From contig NZ_CP070225.1 of NCBI RefSeq assembly GCF_021631985.1, forward strand, positions 9,052,001-9,116,000: a DNA stretch of 64,000 nucleotides, given 5' to 3'. Made by a program: the position numbers and the translations under genes. The notes beneath the pieces are model-generated. The model saw only the letters and a program-made list of their open reading frames with translations, did not search any database and was not told the origin of the DNA. The stretch is from Sandaracinus amylolyticus (lineage in GTDB: Bacteria > Myxococcota_A > Polyangia > Polyangiales > Sandaracinaceae). Positions 42,678 to 51,523 of this stretch are shown here, piece by piece; positions within the stretch are counted from its first letter, which is position 1; each line of letters opens with the position of its first letter.

Positions 42678-44402
42678 ATGAAGCTGGCCGAGCAGATCGC
42701 CGCGGAGATCCTCCGCGGCTTCGACAAGCACTACCGCCTCTTCCGCGACATCAGCGCCGCCGCGAAGGATCGCTTCGAGCGCGCCGACTGGGCCGCCGCG
42801 CGCGAGGCCGGGCGCACCCGCATCCACTTCTACGATCAGCGCGTGCGCGAGGCGGTGGAGCTCGTCTCCGATCGCTTCCCGCTCGCGACGGTCGAGGAGC
42901 TCGTGTGGCCGCACGTGAAGCAGGCCTACTTCCAGCTCCTCTACGAGCACCGCCAGCCCGAGTGCGCCGAGACCTTCTTCAACTCGGTCGCCTGTCGCGT
43001 GCTCGATCGCCGCTATTACCGCAACGAGTACATCTTCTGGCGCCCCGCGATCTCGACCGAGTACCTCACCGGCGGCGAGCCCGACTACCGCTCGTTCTAC
43101 GATCGCGGCGAGGGCCTGCGCGGCGCGCTGCGCGACGTGGTGCTCTCGTACGATCTGCGCGGCCAGTGGCAGGACCTCGAGCGCGATCTCGAGCGCCTCG
43201 AGCGCGCGGTCGCCGAGCACTTCGGCGGACCGTGGACGAGCGACGTCGACTTCCAGATCCAGGTCCTCTCGTCGCTCTTCTTCCGCAACAAGGCGGCCTA
43301 TCTCTGCGGTCGCGCGCGCAACGGCTACCGCGAGTACCCGTTCGTCGTGCCGATCCTGAAGGACGAGCAGGGCGCGATGTTCCTCGATGCGCTCCTGCTC
43401 TCGCCGCAGGACATCGGCCGCGTGTTCTCGCTCGCGCGCGCCTACTGCATGGTCGACATGGAGGTGCCCGCCGCGTTCGTGCAGTTCGTCTCGTCGATGC
43501 TGCCGCGCAAGCCGCGCTCCGAGATCTACACGCTCGTCGGGCTGCAGAAGCAGGGCAAGACGCTCTTCTATCGCGACATGATGCTGCACCTGAAGCACTC
43601 GACCGATCGCTTCACGGTCGCGCCGGGCACGAAGGGCATGGTCATGGCGGTCTTCACGCTCCCTTCGTTCCCCTACGTCTTCAAGGTGATCCGCGACTGG
43701 TTCCCGCCCCCGAAGGACGTCGATCGCGCGAAGGTCGAGGATCGCTACCTGCTCGTGAAGCACCACGATCGTGTGGGGCGCATGGCGGACTCGCTCGAGT
43801 ACTCGCACGTCGCGTTCCCGCTCGATCGCTTCGAGCCCGAGCTGCTCGCGGAGCTGAAGAGCGTCGCGAGCTCGATGATCCGCATCGAGGGCGACCAGCT
43901 GATCGTGAAGCACCTCTACATCGAGAAGCGCCTCGTGCCGCTCGATCTCTTCCTGCAGAAGAGCGACGAGCAGCGCACGCGCGGCGCGATCCGCGAGTAC
44001 GGCAACGCGATCAAGGAGCTCGCGAGCGCGAACATCTTCGCGGGCGATCTGCTGCTCAAGAACTTCGGCATCACGCGCTTCGGACGCGTCGTGTTCTACG
44101 ACTACGACGAGATCGGCTATCTCACCGACTTCAAGTTCCGCCGCATCCCCAAGGCGCGCGACTACGACGACGAGATGAGCGCCGACCCGTGGTTCTCGGT
44201 GGGCCCCCACGACGTCTTCCCCGAGCAGTTCCCGACGTTCCTGTTCGCCGACCCGAAGCAGCGCGACATCTTCATGGAGCTGCACGGCGACCTCATGGAT
44301 CCCGCGTTCTGGATCGCAGCGCAGGATCGCTGCCGTCGCGGCGAGCAGGCCGACATCTTCCCGTACCCCGAGCAGCTGCGGTTCTCGCGACGCTTCGGGT
44401 GA
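42678..44402 (+). CDS. aceK: Isocitrate dehydrogenase kinase/phosphatase
   Basis: 574 residues, the AceK length. Family marks: N-terminal AAEILRGFDKHYRLFRDISAAAKDRFE, then VAPGTKGMVMAVFTLPSFPYVFKVI (ATP-binding part), VDRAKVEDRYLLVKHHDRVGRMADSLEY, HLYIEKRLVPLDLFL, and FAGDLLLKNFGITRFGRVVFYDYDEI with the catalytic/metal Asp residues. Phosphorylates and dephosphorylates isocitrate dehydrogenase, switching carbon between the TCA cycle and the glyoxylate shunt. Isocitrate lyase and malate synthase genes, usual partners in enterobacteria, are not in this window. Confidence 0.95.
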   Translation: MKLAEQIAAEILRGFDKHYRLFRDISAAAKDRFERADWAAAREAGRTRIHFYDQRVREAVELVSDRFPLATVEELVWPHVKQAYFQLLYEHRQPECAETFFNSVACRVLDRRYYRNEYIFWRPAISTEYLTGGEPDYRSFYDRGEGLRGALRDVVLSYDLRGQWQDLERDLERLERAVAEHFGGPWTSDVDFQIQVLSSLFFRNKAAYLCGRARNGYREYPFVVPILKDEQGAMFLDALLLSPQDIGRVFSLARAYCMVDMEVPAAFVQFVSSMLPRKPRSEIYTLVGLQKQGKTLFYRDMMLHLKHSTDRFTVAPGTKGMVMAVFTLPSFPYVFKVIRDWFPPPKDVDRAKVEDRYLLVKHHDRVGRMADSLEYSHVAFPLDRFEPELLAELKSVASSMIRIEGDQLIVKHLYIEKRLVPLDLFLQKSDEQRTRGAIREYGNAIKELASANIFAGDLLLKNFGITRFGRVVFYDYDEIGYLTDFKFRRIPKARDYDDEMSADPWFSVGPHDVFPEQFPTFLFADPKQRDIFMELHGDLMDPAFWIAAQDRCRRGEQADIFPYPEQLRFSRRFG

Positions 44403-44419
44403 TCGAAGCTCGGCGCACG

Positions 44420-44581
44420 ATGCGCGCGCGCGCGACGCTTCTGCTCCTTGCGCTCACCGGCACGATCCGCGACCGCTCGCGCGGGCGATACGAGATCGAG
44501 GTCGAGTCGCTCTGCGCTCTGCCGCCCGAGCCTCGTGACGAAGCGTTCTGGAGGCTCGTCGAAGCCGTCCGCGCACGCTGA
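44420..44581 (+). CDS. Short hypothetical protein
   Basis: 53 residues from ATG 44420, 17 bp after aceK: MRARATLLLLALTGTIRDR, then RYEIEVESLCALPPEPRDEAFWRLVEAVRA. Good third-position G+C; no recognisable family. Could be a real small gene cotranscribed with aceK or a chance ORF. Confidence 0.35.
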   Translation: MRARATLLLLALTGTIRDRSRGRYEIEVESLCALPPEPRDEAFWRLVEAVRAR

Positions 44582-44731
44582 TCGCGCCCTTCGTGCACGC
44601 AACTCTTGCTCTCCGCGCGGAGTTTGCTCGCCAAATTCGTCAATGAATTCGCGCGATATCCCTGGCGTCGGGCTTGCTCAGAGTGGGCCCGCTCGCGTAG
44701 ACGGACGGCTGCGCTGACGAGGAGGCTCGAG

Positions 44732-45157
44732 ATGGGAATCGTGAACGGTCTGTGGCTCGTGGTGCTCGGCGTGCTCGGTGCGGCGAGCTTGATCATCGCG
44801 CGTCGACCCGACGCCAAGGACGCGATCGCGAAGCTCGCGCCCTATCAGGGTTGGATCGGCGCCATCTCGGCGCTGTGGGGTGTGTGGGGCGTCATCAGCA
44901 GCGTGCTGAACATCGGCTGGATGACGACGTTCCCGATCTACTGGTTCACCTTCCTCGCCGACTCGCTGCTCTCGGTGGCGCTCGGCCTGTTGCTCGGGGT
45001 GGGCGTCCTGAAGACGTTCATCAAGGACGCGACGGCGCAGGCGAAGATGGACCAGACGATCGCGAAGCTCGCGCCCTTCCAGGGCACGATGGGCCTGGTC
45101 GCGATCGGCGTCGGCGTGTGGATGATCCTCGCGTCGATCCTCTTCGCCGCGGGCTGA
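44732..45157 (+). CDS. Small membrane protein with an internal duplication
   Basis: 141 residues from ATG 44732, with AGGAGG 7 bp upstream. Four transmembrane helices in two similar halves: KDAIAKLAPYQGWIGAISAL in the first and DQTIAKLAPFQGTMGLVAIG in the second, each followed by a helix. The duplication suggests an antiparallel or pseudo-dimeric membrane fold. Function unknown. Followed by a long hairpin. Confidence 0.75.
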   Translation: MGIVNGLWLVVLGVLGAASLIIARRPDAKDAIAKLAPYQGWIGAISALWGVWGVISSVLNIGWMTTFPIYWFTFLADSLLSVALGLLLGVGVLKTFIKDATAQAKMDQTIAKLAPFQGTMGLVAIGVGVWMILASILFAAG

Positions 45158-45167
45158 TCGCTTCTCG

Positions 45168-45228
45168 CGCGAGCAGCGCGCCCCTCGCTCTCGTGCGAAT
45201 CGAGAGCGGGCGAGGCGCGCTGCTCGCG
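45168..45228. terminator. Long hairpin after the small membrane protein gene
   Basis: Perfect 15-bp outer stem (45168-45182 with 45214-45228, CGCGAGCAGCGCGCC and complement) enclosing a second 6-bp stem (CTCTCG 45188-45193 with 45201-45206). Lies 10 bp past the stop and ends 37 bp before the next gene. Confidence 0.65.
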
Positions 45229-45265
45229 TCTCGTTCTCTGGCACGGGGCTCGCGATGGTCGTCGC

Positions 45266-47545
45266 GTGTCCGCCGCCGAGAGTCGGCTCCGAAGCGCCGA
45301 GGCCGCGACGCTCCTCGAGCGCTCGCGCGACGCGCTCGTCGAGGAGTGGACGCGGCGTGTGCGCACGGGCCCCGCGGTGACCGGCCCCGCACGTGACCTA
45401 CCGCAGCCGCACCTCGTCGATCACATGCCGCGGCTCGTGGCGGACCTGGTCGGAGCGCTCCGGGCGAGCGAGGTCACGAACGTTCCGGCCGAGGCCATCG
45501 GCCGCACGGTGTGGCACGGCGCGCACGCCGAGGCCCACGCGGTCCAGCGCTTTCGCGAGGGCTACGCGCTCGACGAAGTGGTGCGCGAGCTGTCGGTGTT
45601 CCGCTCGACGATCGTCGACTTCCTGCACGCGCAGTCACGCGGCGTCGAGGTCGACGTCATCCAGCTCGTGCACACCGCGATCGACGAAGCGATGGCGGTC
45701 GCGGCGCGCTCGTTCGAGCAGGAAGCGCGCTCCGCGCTCGCCGAGAGCGAAGCGGCGTACCGGCGCATCGTCACCAGCGTCGCGGACCACGCGATCATCA
45801 TGCTCGACGCGAGCGGGCGCATCCGCACGTGGAACATCGGCGCCGAGCGCATCACGGGCTACCGCGCCGACGAGAGCGTCGGGCAGAGCGTCGAGGTGTT
45901 CTACCCGCCCGAGGCGCGCGCCGAGGGACGACCGCGGCAGCTGCTCGACCGCGCGACCCGCGAAGGCGCGGCGAAGGACGCGGGCTGGCGGGTGCGCAAG
46001 GACGGCTCGCGCTTCTTCGCCGAGGTCACGCTCACCGCGCTCTACGACACCGAGGGCGTGGTGTGCGGGTTCTCGAAGGTCACGCGCGACGTGACCGAGC
46101 GCTGGCGCCACGAGCAGGAGCTGCGCAAGAGCCGCGAGCTGCTCCAGGGGCTGATCGATCACTCGCCCGCGCTCGTCGCGGTCAAGGATCTCGATGGTCG
46201 CTACCTGCTCACGAACACGCGCTTCGCGGCGCTGCTCGCGCCCAGCGGCCAGCCGCTCATCGGGCGCGACGACCTGGAGATCGTCGGCGGCGAGCTCGGG
46301 AAGCGACTCCGGGAGCACGACCTCGAGGTGGTGAAGGCCGATCGCGCGATCGACCGCGAGGAGATCGCGCCCGACGGAACGACGTTCCTGGTCTCGCGTT
46401 TTCCGGTCCGGGATGCGGAGCAGCACACCTTCGCGACCGCGGCGATCGCGACCGACATCACGCAGCGCAAGCGCATCGAGCGTGCGCTCGCAGCCCGCGA
46501 GCAGCGGCTCCGCGACCTCTTCGCGCTCGCGCCGATCGGCATCGCCGAGCTCGATCCCGCGACCGGCGCGATGACCCACTGCAACCCGCGGCTCTGCTCG
46601 ATCACCGGGTTCGGCGAGGACGAGCTGCGCGGGCGCGCGCTCGCCGAGCTCGCGGGCATGCAGGCGCGCACCGCGTGTGGCGCGGCGATCGACGAGGTGC
46701 TCCACGGCCAGCGTCCGAGCGTCGAGCACGAGACGCGCTTCGTGAGGAAGGACGGCACGGAGGTGTGCGTGCGCGCGGTGCTCGCCGCGTTCCGCGCCGA
46801 GGGCGAGGAGCGCGCGATCGCGATCGCGCTCGTGGAGGACATCGAGTCGCGCAAGGCGCTCGAGCGGGCGCGCGAGCAGGCCGCGGAGCAGCGCGAGCGC
46901 TTCGTCGGCATCGTGAGCCACGACCTGCGCAATCCGCTCGGCGCGATCCTCTCCGCGACCTACCTGCTCGAGCGAAAGGGCGCGCTGAGCGGCGCCGACG
47001 CGACGCTCCTCGCGCGCATCCACCGCAGCGCGGACTCGATGCGCGCGCTGATCCACGACCTGCTCGACTACGAGCGCGCGCGCGCCGGGGTCGCGGTGCC
47101 GATCACGACCCAGCCGGTCGAGCTCTGCGCGCTGCTCGACGAGGTCGTGGCCGAGACCCGTCAGGCCCATCCGCGCTCGCCGATCGAGGTCGCGGACTGC
47201 GCGCCGCTGCGCGGCCTGTGGGACCCGGCGCGCGTGCAGCAGGCGATCACGAACCTCCTCGTGAACGCGATCCAGCACGGCGATCCCCACCAGCCGGTGC
47301 GACTCGCAGCCGTCGCGCAGGAGGGTCACGCGGTGCTCACGGTGTGGAACGCGGGGGCCCCGATCCCGAGCGCGATCCGCGACACGCTCTTCGAGCCGTT
47401 CAAGCGCGCCCAGCGCGCGGGCGCGGGCGTGGGGCTCGGCCTCTTCATCGTGCGCGAGATCGCGATCGCCCACGGCGGCACGGTCGACGTCGAGTCGAGC
47501 GTGGAGCGCGGGACGACGTTCCGCCTCGTCTTGCCGCTCGCGTGA
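45266..47545 (+). CDS. PAS sensor histidine kinase with RsbR-like N-terminal domain
   Basis: 759 residues from GTG 45266. Residues 10-155 resemble the RsbRD/RsbR N-terminal globin-like domain (LERSRDALVEEWTRRVRTG; RFREGYALDEVVRELSVFRSTI). Three PAS domains follow at about 165-290, 295-405 and 415-535. HisKA with His 552 in GIVSHDLRNPLGAILSATYLL, HATPase with NLLVNAIQHGD and GVGLGLFIVREIAIAHGG. No membrane segment. A stand-alone receiver follows 62 bp downstream and is the probable partner. Confidence 0.88.
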   Translation: MSAAESRLRSAEAATLLERSRDALVEEWTRRVRTGPAVTGPARDLPQPHLVDHMPRLVADLVGALRASEVTNVPAEAIGRTVWHGAHAEAHAVQRFREGYALDEVVRELSVFRSTIVDFLHAQSRGVEVDVIQLVHTAIDEAMAVAARSFEQEARSALAESEAAYRRIVTSVADHAIIMLDASGRIRTWNIGAERITGYRADESVGQSVEVFYPPEARAEGRPRQLLDRATREGAAKDAGWRVRKDGSRFFAEVTLTALYDTEGVVCGFSKVTRDVTERWRHEQELRKSRELLQGLIDHSPALVAVKDLDGRYLLTNTRFAALLAPSGQPLIGRDDLEIVGGELGKRLREHDLEVVKADRAIDREEIAPDGTTFLVSRFPVRDAEQHTFATAAIATDITQRKRIERALAAREQRLRDLFALAPIGIAELDPATGAMTHCNPRLCSITGFGEDELRGRALAELAGMQARTACGAAIDEVLHGQRPSVEHETRFVRKDGTEVCVRAVLAAFRAEGEERAIAIALVEDIESRKALERAREQAAEQRERFVGIVSHDLRNPLGAILSATYLLERKGALSGADATLLARIHRSADSMRALIHDLLDYERARAGVAVPITTQPVELCALLDEVVAETRQAHPRSPIEVADCAPLRGLWDPARVQQAITNLLVNAIQHGDPHQPVRLAAVAQEGHAVLTVWNAGAPIPSAIRDTLFEPFKRAQRAGAGVGLGLFIVREIAIAHGGTVDVESSVERGTTFRLVLPLA

Positions 47546-47607
47546 ATTCACGCCCTTGTCGCCGGAGATCGCGGGGCGATGTGAGCGGCGCACGAGGGAG
47601 GTCCGTG

Positions 47608-48102
47608 ATGAGCGGTGGCTCGCGAGCACGGAGCGGAAGGGCGAGCGACATCGACGGCTTGGCGCCGACCGCGGGCGGGTCCGCAGGGCGCGCGCGGCGG
47701 GCACGTCGTGCGAGCGGGATGCGGATCAGCGAGCCGCGCTCGGTCGTCGTGGTGGAGGACGACGCGGATCTGCGCGCGATCTATCGCGAGATGCTGGAGC
47801 GCGACGGATGGGAGGTGCGGCTCTTCGATCGACCCGGCGATGCGCTGCAGTCGATCCACGCGCGGCTCCCACACGTCGTCCTCACCGACGTGAACCTGAA
47901 CGGACAGAGCGGGCGTGAGCTCGCGCGCGCGCTGCGCAGCGACGAGCGCACCGCGGGGCTCGCGATCGTCGCCGCGAGCGGGAGCGTCATCCCGACGACG
48001 CCGATGCTGCGGATGTTCGACACGTTCCTGCGCAAGCCGGTGGACGTGACGACGCTGGGCGCGGTGCTGCGCGACATCGTCGACCGACGTTTCGCGGACT
48101 GA
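47608..48102 (+). CDS. Single-domain response regulator with basic N-terminal extension
   Basis: 164 residues from ATG 47608 (AGGGAGG upstream). About 40 residues of basic, low-complexity sequence precede the receiver domain: VVVVEDDADLRAIYREML, phospho-acceptor Asp 94 in VLTDVNLNGQSG, conserved Ser/Thr in VAASGS, Lys in FLRKPVD. No output domain, so it acts by protein contact or in a phosphorelay with the upstream kinase. A start at the in-frame ATG for MRISEP would drop the basic tail. Confidence 0.8.
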   Translation: MSGGSRARSGRASDIDGLAPTAGGSAGRARRARRASGMRISEPRSVVVVEDDADLRAIYREMLERDGWEVRLFDRPGDALQSIHARLPHVVLTDVNLNGQSGRELARALRSDERTAGLAIVAASGSVIPTTPMLRMFDTFLRKPVDVTTLGAVLRDIVDRRFAD

Positions 48103-48781
48103 GCTTTCGGAAGGGGTCATGGATGACCCCTTCCCCCCGCCCGGCGGAGCCGGATCGGGTCCCCCCATCCCTGAACGCTGCGCGCGGGTCCCCAGCCCCG
48201 CTTGCCCTCGCGCGGCGGCCGGCTCGATCGTTCCGCTCGAGCGAGCCGATCGACACGCGCTCGACGCTGCCCTCGAGCAGCTTCCCGCCGATCGTCAGGT
48301 AGAGCGCACCGCCGCTCACCGAGAGCGACCAGCGGTTCACGCGATCGAGCGTCGCCGCGATCGCATCGAGGTACGAGCCGTCGAGCGCGATCAGCGCGAG
48401 CTCGTCGGCGCGGTGCACGCCTCGCTCCGCGATCTCGCGCGCGAGCTGGGGCACGTTCTTCCACGCGTACACCGCCACGCGCGCGCCGGTCTTGCTCGCC
48501 TTGTGCAGCCGATCCGCCGAGGGCGATCCCACTTCGATCCACGCCCGCAGATCGCCGCGCAGATCGCGCTGCCAGAGCGCGGGCTCGTCGCTCTCCGCGA
48601 GGCCGCGCGTGAAGTCGACGCCCTCGTCGTGCTCGAGGCATCGCGCGATCACCCGCGCGACGAGGTACCGGTCGGTCTCCGAGGGATGCTGCGCGACGCG
48701 CAGATCGAGCGTCTCGTACACGCCGCGATCGGAGTCCGCGAGCTCGATCTCGAACCTTCGCATCGTCGCCGTGAGCGTCAT
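47987..48781 (-). CDS. yaeQ: YaeQ family protein with abnormal C-terminal extension
   Basis: 264 residues as read; YaeQ proteins are about 180. Residues 1-180 fit the family well: TATMRRFEIELADSDRGVYE, RVAQHPSETDRYLVARVIARC, FTRGLAESDEPALWQRD, WIEVGSPSADRLHKASKTG, GGALYLTIGGKLLEG. YaeQ has a PD-(D/E)XK-like nuclease fold of uncertain function. After about residue 182 the sequence becomes Arg/Ala/Gly-rich, crosses a perfect terminator hairpin and overlaps the convergent response regulator by 116 bp. I infer the original stop near 48230 was lost by an indel. ATG overlaps the transporter stop (ATGA). Confidence 0.85.
   Translation of the reverse strand: MTLTATMRRFEIELADSDRGVYETLDLRVAQHPSETDRYLVARVIARCLEHDEGVDFTRGLAESDEPALWQRDLRGDLRAWIEVGSPSADRLHKASKTGARVAVYAWKNVPQLAREIAERGVHRADELALIALDGSYLDAIAATLDRVNRWSLSVSGGALYLTIGGKLLEGSVERVSIGSLERNDRAGRRARASGAGDPRAAFRDGGTRSGSAGRGEGVIHDPFRKLSPRNVGRRCRAAPRPASSRPPACAGTCRTSAASASSG
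48109..48134 (+). terminator. Perfect hairpin terminator after the response regulator
   Basis: 11-bp stem GGAAGGGGTCA (48109-48119) with 48124-48134 and a TGGA loop, starting 7 bp past the response-regulator stop. The yaeQ frame on the other strand reads straight through it. Confidence 0.75.
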
Positions 48782-50136
48782 CGCGCGTCACCCCTCGTCA
48801 TCATCCACTTGCGCCCGAGCACCAGCAGGATCGGCGAGAGCATCGCGATCGCGCCGTGGATCGTCCACATCGTGCCCGGCGAGCCCGGGCTCCCCTCGGG
48901 CAGGAACGCGTCGAGCATCGAGCCCGCGTAGAAGCCGGTCACCGTCTTCGCGAGGAACCACGGCAGCCCGGCGAGCCCCATGTACACGCCGAGCCGTCCC
49001 GGCGGCGCGAGGTCCGCGACGTGCTCGAGGAAGCGCGAGGACCAGATCGCCTCGCCGAGCGTGAAGATCACGACGTAGAGGATCAGCAGCGCGAGCGAGG
49101 GCGGCGCGGAGAGCAGGAACGTCGCGGCCGCCGACACCAGCGTGCCGAGGATCATCACGTCGATCACGTGCATGCGCCGCGTGACCATCGTGAGCACCGG
49201 CACCGCGACGACGATCACGATCGGGTTGAGCCCCTGGATCCACTCGACGCGGGCGCCGACCTCGGCGGGGAACGCGCGGGTGACGTAGTCGGGGATCGTG
49301 AGCCACTGGTGCGCGAAGAGGGTGCGCACCGGGAGCAGCGCGAAGATGAAGAACAGGAACCGCGCATCGAGGATCGGCAGGCGCTTCACGCGATCGACGA
49401 GCGAGCCCGTCTCGGCGGGCGTCGCGGGCTCGGCGACGCGATCGCGCGCTTCGACTTTCTTCGTGAAGAAGACGACGTTGACGAGCAGCACGACCGCGGT
49501 GACCGCGGTGAAGAACCAGAACGAGCCGGTGATGCCGGCGGTGGGCACGTCCTCGACCGACACGCCCTCGACGTGGTGCGCGAACCACGCGCGCACGAAG
49601 GGCGAGATCATCTCCCCGAGGAAGATCCCGAGGTTCATGATCGAGTAGAGGAACGCGTAGCCCATCGAGGCCGTGCGCTCGTCGGTGTACTGCTTCACGC
49701 CCGCGTAGAGCGCGGGCTGCACCGCGCCCTCGGCGAAGCCCATCACCAGGATCGCGATCCACGCGGCGGTGAGCGCCGCGCCGGTGCCTGCGCCGAGCGA
49801 GGGCGAGAGCGTCAGCAGCACGCGTCCCACCAGCACGATCGCCATCGAGACCGTGAGCGCGCGCCGCGCGCCGAGGCGATCCGAGAGCGCGCCCGCGCCG
49901 AGCACCATGAAGAGGGTGACGAGCCCGGTGAACGTGCTGGTCGCGATCGTCGCGCCGCGCGCGTCCATGCCGACGTCGTGCTGGAAGAAGAGCGTCAGCA
50001 GCGAGAGGAACCCGAAGTACGCGATTCCATCGCCGAAATTGACCCAGTTCACGAGCCAGAAGCCGCGCGACGCGCGGGCGAGGCGCGCCAGCACTTCGCG
50101 CAGCGAGACGCGCTCTTCCTGCTCCTTCGTCGACAT
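48778..50136 (-). CDS. MFS transporter, POT/peptide-transporter-like
   Basis: 452 residues with about twelve to fourteen helices. N-terminal part FWLVNWVNFGDGIAYFGFLSLLTLFF and the MFS motif GAGALSDRLGARRAL resemble the POT (proton-oligopeptide) branch; also YAFLYSIMNLGIFLGEM. A cytoplasmic loop with KKVEARDRVAEPATPAE separates the halves. Substrate uncertain; peptide is only suggested. Translationally coupled to yaeQ downstream. Confidence 0.8.
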   Translation of the reverse strand: MSTKEQEERVSLREVLARLARASRGFWLVNWVNFGDGIAYFGFLSLLTLFFQHDVGMDARGATIATSTFTGLVTLFMVLGAGALSDRLGARRALTVSMAIVLVGRVLLTLSPSLGAGTGAALTAAWIAILVMGFAEGAVQPALYAGVKQYTDERTASMGYAFLYSIMNLGIFLGEMISPFVRAWFAHHVEGVSVEDVPTAGITGSFWFFTAVTAVVLLVNVVFFTKKVEARDRVAEPATPAETGSLVDRVKRLPILDARFLFFIFALLPVRTLFAHQWLTIPDYVTRAFPAEVGARVEWIQGLNPIVIVVAVPVLTMVTRRMHVIDVMILGTLVSAAATFLLSAPPSLALLILYVVIFTLGEAIWSSRFLEHVADLAPPGRLGVYMGLAGLPWFLAKTVTGFYAGSMLDAFLPEGSPGSPGTMWTIHGAIAMLSPILLVLGRKWMMTRGDAR

Positions 50137-50204
50137 CGGGCGCGAGGATGCACGCGCCCGACGACGGCGTCACGAGCGGACTTCGGTCGCGAACGAGCGA
50201 CGGC

Positions 50205-50972
50205 TCACGGTGCGAGCGCGAGCTCGACGAGCCAGGTGCCGCTCGCGTCCTGATCGCTGACGATCACGAGCTGCTCGCCGAGCCGCAGGTCGAGCATCGG
50301 ATCGCCGCCGCTCGACGTCGTGTTGGGATCGCGCGCCACCAGCGCGCCGTGCGCGTCGGCGTGACAGCTCGCATAGCCGAGCGAGTCGCTGCCGTAGAGC
50401 GCGACGTCGCCGCACGCGATGCGCACGTGACACGGATAGTCGCCATCGCTCGGCGCGATCGCGACGCGGCACGACGCACCCTCGCGCACCGGCGGCGTGC
50501 CGACGATCGAGCGCACCGTCGCGTCGTAGGTCGCGGTCGGGATCGCGAGCGCGCGCGCGCGCAGGTCGACGCACTGCAGGACGTCGATCGTGCGATCGCC
50601 CACCTCGAGCTGCGCCGAGAGGAGCTGCCAGGGCCCGCCGCGCCGCTCCGCGACGACGCTCACCGATCCGCTGTCGCGCGTCCCGGCGACCGGGAACGTC
50701 CAGCTCGCCTGACCGAACGCGTCGCTGGTCTCCGCGTTGCCGCACGAGCAGCCGAGCCAGGTGCGCGAGACCGGCGTCCCGAGCGCCTCGATCGCCGCGG
50801 GGCACGCCTCGATCGCGCGCAGCGTCGGGTCCTCGAAGCCCATGCACGAGGGCGCGCTCGACACGCCGACGATCGCGAGCGCGAAGGGCACGATGCCGCC
50901 GAGCATGCCGAGCAGCTTCGCGCCCGAGGTCTTCGCCGGTGTGGTGGGCTCCACGTCGCGCGATCGTGCCAC
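50205..50972 (-). CDS. Membrane-anchored protein with a Coa1-like domain
   Basis: 255 residues. One transmembrane helix near residues 22-40 (LGMLGGIVPFALAIVGV). Residues 50-135 show the pattern of the cytochrome-oxidase assembly protein 1 (Coa1) family: ACPAAIEALGTPVSRTWLG, SWTFPVAGTRDSGSVSVVAERRGGPWQL. The rest is a Cys-bearing beta domain (CRVAIAPSDGDYPCHVRIACGD). In the periplasm if the helix is a signal anchor. No oxidase gene is nearby, so the role is open. Confidence 0.6.
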   Translation of the reverse strand: MARSRDVEPTTPAKTSGAKLLGMLGGIVPFALAIVGVSSAPSCMGFEDPTLRAIEACPAAIEALGTPVSRTWLGCSCGNAETSDAFGQASWTFPVAGTRDSGSVSVVAERRGGPWQLLSAQLEVGDRTIDVLQCVDLRARALAIPTATYDATVRSIVGTPPVREGASCRVAIAPSDGDYPCHVRIACGDVALYGSDSLGYASCHADAHGALVARDPNTTSSGGDPMLDLRLGEQLVIVSDQDASGTWLVELALAP

Positions 50973-51014
50973 GACGCGCGTCGCCGCGAACCCGGGAAGC
51001 TCGACGTTCGACTT

Positions 51015-51410
51015 TCAGCGCACGTGCACGCCGCGCATCCGATCGGCGATCCGGAAGGCGCGACGCGCGTGGTCGGCGAGCTGGGCCTCGGTCGGATGAT
51101 CCATCGGCTCGACCGCGATCACCCGCTTCGCGATCGCCGGGTGATGATCGCGCAGCCGGGCCATCAGCTCGTCTTTCGCGGTGCTCGGGCCACACACGAG
51201 GATCTCCTCGCTGTCCTCCAGCGCCTGCGCGATTCGATCGGCGAAGAGCGTGTCGAGGACGTGACGGTGCCCGCTGTCGTGGCGCTTGTCGTGGGTCTGC
51301 CCGCCCAGCCCGCGAACCCTCGACGCCTCGTAGTCCGCGCCTTCCGCGTGCAGCTGGACGACGTGAGCCTCGTGATGATCCACCCAGACGATCGTGTGCT
51401 TGCGATTCAT
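51015..51410 (-). CDS. eRF1 domain-3-like small protein
   Basis: 131 residues. Starts IVWVDHHEAHVVQLH; then a His-rich loop (KRHDSGHRHVLD), LEDSEEILVCGPSTAKDELMARLRDHHPAI and VIAVEPMDHPTEAQLADHARRAF. This order (strand, His-rich loop, 'eilicGP..aK.el...l', 'DHPT..qL') is that of bacterial proteins annotated as translational-machinery or eRF1-like. Role unproven; some are stress-related. Divergent from fabH. Confidence 0.6.
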   Translation of the reverse strand: MNRKHTIVWVDHHEAHVVQLHAEGADYEASRVRGLGGQTHDKRHDSGHRHVLDTLFADRIAQALEDSEEILVCGPSTAKDELMARLRDHHPAIAKRVIAVEPMDHPTEAQLADHARRAFRIADRMRGVHVR

Positions 51411-51439
51411 GGCTCCTGGCAGCTACACACGCGCCCGTC

Positions 51440-51454
51440 GTTGTCTCGGACAAC
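51440..51454. promoter_or_regulatory. Palindrome in the fabH/eRF1-like divergent promoter region
   Basis: GTTGTC (51440-51445), TCG, GACAAC (51449-51454): a 15-bp TetR-style inverted repeat, 30 bp upstream of the minus-strand gene start and 126 bp before fabH. Confidence 0.45.
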
Positions 51455-51505
51455 AGTTGCGCCGAGAAAACAGCGCGAAACCTGACCGCTCCGTCAGGAG
51501 CCGAT

Positions 51506-51523
51506 CGTGACCGATTCGTGACC
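51506..51523 (+). promoter_or_regulatory. CGTGACC direct repeats upstream of fabH
   Basis: CGTGACC at 51506-51512 and 51517-51523, 11 bp apart (one helical turn). Preceded by an inverted repeat CCTGAC/GTCAGG (51481-51486 and 51493-51498). Possible activator or repressor sites. Confidence 0.35.
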
